Shown here: positions 4,711 through 7,668 of the stretch, piece after piece
Position numbering within the stretch: the stretch's first letter is position 1
How the letters are laid out: the number at the start of each line of letters is the position of its first letter
NCBI GenBank assembly: GCA_028818995.1
Contig: JAPPMR010000405.1
Location: 1 to 7,668, forward strand
Source of the DNA: Candidatus Poribacteria bacterium
Lineage (GTDB): Bacteria; Poribacteria; WGA-4E; WGA-3G
Direction: 5' to 3'
DNA length: 7,668 nt
Program-made: the position numbers and the translations under genes
Notes under the pieces: model-generated
The model's database searches: none
What the model saw: the letters and a program-made list of their open reading frames with translations, nothing else
What the model was told of the DNA's origin: nothing

Positions 4711-5613
4711 TTACTCCGCTTTAGGTGCATCCATTGCACACCGGAATCCAATAATCTGTCCACTGGCGACAATATCGTCATAATCTCGGTAAGCACACCG
4801 CATGTGGTCTAAACCGGCAAACCAACTGGCACCTCGCCATGATTTTTTTCCCATGCCACTATTTTTGGGTCCCTTTGGATTTTCTCTTGGACTCACCGAA
4901 TAGTAATCCGTGTCAAACCAGTCGGAGACCCATTCTGCGACATTTCCGACCATATTGAGCGCGCCATAAGGGCTTGCACCTTGATGAAAACTATCTACTG
5001 GCGCAGCCATTGCGAAGCCGTCTAAGTGTCCATCAAATTTTCCTTCGTCGTCAAAGTTGCATTTGGTAGGATCGAATTCATTGCCCCAGGGCCAGATACG
5101 TCTATCTGTTCCACGTGCTGCTTTTTCCCATTCCGCTTCAGTCGGCAGTCGCTTTCCAACCCATTCTGCATAAACTACAGCATCACCCCATGTCACACCG
5201 ACAACCGGCTGATCTGGATGATTGAATTTTGGATTGTCCCAAAATATCGAATTTCTATGCCCTGTTGCTTTAACAAATTTGGTATAGTCAGCATTAGAGA
5301 CTTCATATTTGTCAATAAAAAAAGCATCTAAATACACTTTATGTTGCGGGAGTTCATCAAGTGGATCTGCCATTGGGTCTTTATCTGGATCACTTCCCAT
5401 AATAAAATCACCAGCCGGAACAAACACCATTCCATCCGGAATCTCTACTATATTTTCCTCTTCTTTTGGAAACTCCTCTATAGGTTGGGTTTTATCGACT
5501 GGTTCTAAAATTTCTTCTTCAGGAAGTTTCTCGTCTCCACCACAACCGTATAGGACAAACATCAATATTACTATGACATGTATCAGAGATTTGAATGGAA
5601 CTTGTGCTTTCAT
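4711..5613 (-). CDS. SUMF1/FGE-sulfatase-domain lipoprotein B
   Basis: A lipoprotein carrying one formylglycine-generating-enzyme-like (SUMF1, PF03781-type) domain. From the ATG at 5611-5613 it has 300 residues. The signal peptide is MKAQVPFKSL plus a hydrophobic core, ending in LYGC (lipid Cys24; Tyr before Gly is unusual). An acidic linker rich in Glu and Pro spans about 28-58. The SUMF1 domain covers about 60-296: FVPAGDFIMGSD (64-75), FFIDKYEVSNADY (98-110), GKRLPTEAEWEKAARG (153-168), PWGN (175-178), GNVAEW (223-228), RGASW (260-264) and GFRCAMD (289-295). True FGEs use two cysteines; only the one in MRCAYR (Cys273) is kept and the partner position five residues earlier is Leu. Classical sulfatase activation is therefore unlikely. 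In-frame ATGs upstream at 5644-5646 and in the preceding gene are less likely starts, because only 5613 gives a compact signal peptide, but none has a clear Shine-Dalgarno sequence. Confidence 0.88.
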   Translation of the reverse strand: MKAQVPFKSLIHVIVILMFVLYGCGGDEKLPEEEILEPVDKTQPIEEFPKEEENIVEIPDGMVFVPAGDFIMGSDPDKDPMADPLDELPQHKVYLDAFFIDKYEVSNADYTKFVKATGHRNSIFWDNPKFNHPDQPVVGVTWGDAVVYAEWVGKRLPTEAEWEKAARGTDRRIWPWGNEFDPTKCNFDDEGKFDGHLDGFAMAAPVDSFHQGASPYGALNMVGNVAEWVSDWFDTDYYSVSPRENPKGPKNSGMGKKSWRGASWFAGLDHMRCAYRDYDDIVASGQIIGFRCAMDAPKAE

Positions 5614-5663
5614 GGTTAGATGCAGTGTTAAAAAAGTGGAAAACATCTGTTGCTGTAAAAGTG

Positions 5664-6491
5664 TTAAGGTGTTTTTGCACAACGAAATCCAACGGAACTA
5701 CTGTGGTCGCTGCATTGTGCAGGATAAATATAAAACACTGTGGAACGTGTATCACCTGGACCGTTCGTCCATGAACCGCCACGGATTGTGTAGATCTTTC
5801 CGTTGGTCAATTCTTTAGTGTGTGCTTCTAATGTACTATCATCAAGCACACTTATCACCCATTCCCACACATTACCTGACATATCATGCAGTCCGTAAGG
5901 ACTAATCCCTTTTGCAAAACTCCCTACTGGAGCAGTTTCCATTGCATAGCCGTCCAACTTGCCGTTCATTTGCTCACCGTCATCAAAATTGCCAAGTGAC
6001 GCGTCAAAACCATCACCCCACGGATAGAGACGCCCATCTGGACTACGTGCTGCTTTTTCCCACTCAACATCAGTCGGTAATCTTTTTCCAGCCCATCTGG
6101 AATAAATCTCAGCATCCTCCCAATTGACACCAACAACGGGTTGATCGGGAGCATTGAGCGTTGGGTTGTCCCAAAATTTTGGTGTCCGATGACCTGTTTC
6201 GGACAAGAATTTCGCGTATTGACCATTTGTAACTTCATATTTATCTATATAAAACGCTTCCACAAAAACGACCTGCGAATCAACTTCATTACCAAAAGTT
6301 AGATCAGTTTTTTCATCGGTGCCGATGGTTACTTCGCCAGCAGGAATCAAAACCATCTCTTCAACATCAATGACAGCATGATTAGTTTGTGCATCGGGTT
6401 GGATAGGATGCTCTGGGTTATCTTCATTGCTGCAGGCGATCAAACCAATGCATAATACGATAAGAAACAGTGAATAGCAGTAAATTTTCAC
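5664..6491 (-). CDS. SUMF1/FGE-sulfatase-domain lipoprotein A
   Basis: A 275-residue lipoprotein starting with GTG (6489-6491). The n-region is MKIYCYS and the lipobox LIAC gives lipid Cys20. The SUMF1-type domain spans about 44-273: MVLIPAGEVTIGTD (46-59), EAFYIDKYEVTNGQY (78-92), WEDAEIYSRWAGKRLPT (124-140), EWEKAARS (143-150), YPWGD (156-160), PVGSF (188-192), GNVWEW (206-211), RGGSW (237-241) and VGFRCAK (267-273). The catalytic cysteine region of FGE is replaced: where lipoprotein B has MRCAYR, this protein has DTRSTV, so neither active cysteine is present. A binding or structural role in the envelope, or a divergent reaction, is more likely than formylglycine formation. It is a tandem paralogue of lipoprotein B, and lies 21 nt after the ABC ATPase stop and 50 nt before B. 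The ribosome-binding site is weak, so it may depend on translational coupling. Confidence 0.88.
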   Translation of the reverse strand: MKIYCYSLFLIVLCIGLIACSNEDNPEHPIQPDAQTNHAVIDVEEMVLIPAGEVTIGTDEKTDLTFGNEVDSQVVFVEAFYIDKYEVTNGQYAKFLSETGHRTPKFWDNPTLNAPDQPVVGVNWEDAEIYSRWAGKRLPTDVEWEKAARSPDGRLYPWGDGFDASLGNFDDGEQMNGKLDGYAMETAPVGSFAKGISPYGLHDMSGNVWEWVISVLDDSTLEAHTKELTNGKIYTIRGGSWTNGPGDTRSTVFYIYPAQCSDHSSSVGFRCAKTP

Positions 6492-6512
6492 AATCTTCGC
6501 CAGATATATTCT

Positions 6513-7487
6513 CTACTCTGTAGTTTTGGAGGTTAAAGATAGGAATAACTCTTCTAAACTTTTTTCATCAGTACGCATTTCAAGCAGATTCCAACCACGA
6601 TCAACAACAGTTTTTGCTACCGCTGCTCGAATATCGCCTGTGGGAGCGGACTGAATATGGAATGTTAGCGTGTCATCTGTGCATACTTCAGACTGTTCTA
6701 CTGAAATAACGTCGGGGATATTGCTGAGTGTTTCTATTATTTCATCTGGTTCACCCTCAGCCACTACAAGGGTAAAGGGTTTTATTGGAGCATCGGTTTC
6801 TTCATTAGTCGGGGTTAGGTTTGAAACAGCGCGACCGTTAGACAATTGAACATCCCCAGTAATTTTGCCTTTACTAATAATCAGTAGACGTTCACATGTT
6901 TGACTTGCTTCAGGGAGAATATGGGTACTAAAAAGAATAGTGCGTTCTTTTCCAAGTTCTTTGATTAATTCTCGGATTTCAACGATTTGGCGAGGGTCTA
7001 AACCGGAGGTCGGTTCATCAAGAATTAGGACTTCGGGTTCATGAATTAAAGCTTGTGCTAAACCGACGCGTTGCCGAAAACCTCGTGATAGCTGTCCAAT
7101 AATCTGATTGCGTCTTTCGGTTAATCCGCAAGATTCAATAGCAATATCTAACCGTTCTTTGATGTGTTTACGTGGAACGTTTCGGATTTTTGCCATGTAA
7201 GACAGATATTTTGTAACTGTCATTTCGGTGTAAAGTGGGATGTTTTCGGGGAGGTATCCAATGCGTTTGCGTACCTCGCGCGATTCTTTGAACACATCGT
7301 AACCTGCAACGGAAACTTTTCCAACACTTGCAGGCATGAAGCATGTTAAAATGCGCATTGTCGTAGTTTTTCCTGCCCCGTTGGGACCAAGAAACCCGAC
7401 GATTTGCCCTTTGTCTACGCTAAAGGATATATCCTTGAGGGCTTGAAATGGACCGTAGTTTTTTGAGAGGTTTTGAACTTCAATCAT
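6513..7487 (-). CDS. ABC transporter ATP-binding protein, GldA/ABC-2 type
   Basis: A 324-residue cytoplasmic ATPase subunit that powers a membrane permease. The nucleotide-binding domain fills about 1-215: Walker A GPNGAGKTT (34-42), Q-loop region GYLPEN (77-82, with the family's usual E in place of Q), signature LSRGFRQRV (133-141), Walker B EVLILDEPT (152-160), D-loop SGLD (161-164) and H-loop His189. LSRGFRQRVGLAQALIHEP and the C-terminal extension of about 100 residues, ending ...LEELFLSLT, are typical of the GldA/NatA-like exporters that work with ABC-2 permeases. No permease is present on either side within the window: downstream is a SUMF1 lipoprotein and upstream is noncoding. The ATG at 7485-7487 gives the normal family N-terminus MIEVQNLSKNYG, although no good Shine-Dalgarno sequence precedes it. 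Transported substrate is unknown. It is probably the first gene of the four-gene operon as seen here. Confidence 0.92.
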   Translation of the reverse strand: MIEVQNLSKNYGPFQALKDISFSVDKGQIVGFLGPNGAGKTTTMRILTCFMPASVGKVSVAGYDVFKESREVRKRIGYLPENIPLYTEMTVTKYLSYMAKIRNVPRKHIKERLDIAIESCGLTERRNQIIGQLSRGFRQRVGLAQALIHEPEVLILDEPTSGLDPRQIVEIRELIKELGKERTILFSTHILPEASQTCERLLIISKGKITGDVQLSNGRAVSNLTPTNEETDAPIKPFTLVVAEGEPDEIIETLSNIPDVISVEQSEVCTDDTLTFHIQSAPTGDIRAAVAKTVVDRGWNLLEMRTDEKSLEELFLSLTSKTTE

Positions 7488-7499
7488 TTTGGCAATTGG

Positions 7500-7570
7500 T
7501 TATCGGTTATCAGTCAAAAAGTAAAATACATCAAAACACAAGGTTTTTTAGTTTTAAGAATTATCGGTTA
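7500..7570 (+). repeat. TTATCGGTTA direct repeats upstream of the ABC gene
   Basis: TTATCGGTTA occurs at 7500-7509 and again at 7561-7570, 61 bases apart, in the AT-rich region upstream of the ABC ATPase start. The pair could be an operator or simply repeat debris. No convincing sigma-70 promoter was found between them and the start codon. Confidence 0.35.
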
Positions 7571-7601
7571 ATGGGTTTTACTGAGAGTTTATATTGTAGG
7601 T

Positions 7602-7622
7602 TGGGTTGAGGCACGAAACCCA
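7602..7622. repeat. TGGGTT-AACCCA hairpin repeat
   Basis: TGGGTT (7602-7607) and AACCCA (7617-7622) form a 6-bp stem around GAGGCACGA. The string GTAGGTTGGGTTGAGGCACG looks like a dispersed repeat of the kind common in repeat-rich genomes. It directly abuts the hairpin repeat at 7631. Confidence 0.4.
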
Positions 7623-7630
7623 TAAATCAA

Positions 7631-7660
7631 CGGTATGAATGCCATTAGGCATTCCCCGGG
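7631..7660 (+). repeat. CGGTATGAAT hairpin repeat, third copy
   Basis: GAATGCC (7637-7643), loop ATTA (7644-7647) and GGCATTC (7648-7654) are flanked by CGG-TAT on the left and CCCGGG on the right. The whole matches unit 2 of the tandem pair at 3019-3076, with the loop one base shorter. AATCAACGGTATGAAT (7625-7640) is identical to 3013-3028, so homology begins before the stem. Confidence 0.65.
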
Positions 7661-7668
7661 TGTCAACT

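Noticed and set aside
4674..4796. Longer peroxidase start at 4796
   Set aside because: It would overlap the end of the SUMF1 gene by 86 bases and put about 40 extra residues before the signal region. The ATG at 4671-4673 has a proper AAGGAAA site.
4261..4812. 183-codon plus-strand frame opposite the peroxidase gene
   Set aside because: It is antisense to a gene with two haem motifs and family blocks, has no signal of its own, and its VCATKE stretch is just the repeat palindrome read in another frame.
5614..5682. Longer start for SUMF1 lipoprotein B at 5682 or 5646
   Set aside because: The upstream residues add an unneeded stretch before a complete lipoprotein signal peptide that begins at 5613. 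The choice is uncertain because no start has a clear ribosome-binding site.

Overview
The window is AT-rich bacterial DNA. All six supportable genes lie on the minus strand, separated by gaps crowded with small palindromic repeats. Several features together recall sponge-associated Candidatus Poribacteria: SUMF1-domain lipoproteins in tandem, lipoprotein signal peptides, a lipid-anchored di-haem peroxidase, and dispersed hairpin or MITE-like repeats with cores such as CACAAACT-AGTTTGTG, ACTTACGCA and TAGGGACG. This assignment is an inference from memory of such genomes. Another repeat-rich, uncultured Gram-negative lineage is possible.

Layout in the direction of transcription (right to left). 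A GldA-type ABC transporter ATPase (6513-7487) is followed after 21 nt by a SUMF1-domain lipoprotein with a GTG start (5664-6491). After 50 nt comes a second SUMF1-domain lipoprotein (4711-5613), and after 37 nt a di-haem cytochrome c peroxidase/MauG-family lipoprotein (3267-4673). The short gaps suggest one operon whose last three products are anchored in the cell envelope. About 1.1 kb without a convincing gene follows (2145-3266), holding at least four kinds of hairpin repeat. Then come two paralogous secreted proteins of unknown function (1326-2144 and 302-1123). They are separated by a palindromic MITE-like element, and the second is followed by a good intrinsic terminator (206-241).

The most interesting observation is a 117-bp inverted-repeat element present twice, at 80-196 and 4511-4627, with the same length and the same central palindrome. 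The second copy sits inside the signal-peptide coding region of the peroxidase. Removing a net 117 bp between ATTAT direct repeats rejoins the flanks in frame as MQRIS + IILWIFFCIIISIVGC, a normal-looking lipoprotein signal peptide. The element therefore appears to have added 39 codons, including an extra hydrophobic stretch, without breaking the reading frame.

A second structural observation is a tandem pair of hairpins (3019-3076), with a third copy at 7631-7660. Their stems show an A:T to G:C compensatory change, so the folded form itself appears to be conserved.

Limits: no database search, folding or alignment program was run. Family calls rest on motifs read by eye.
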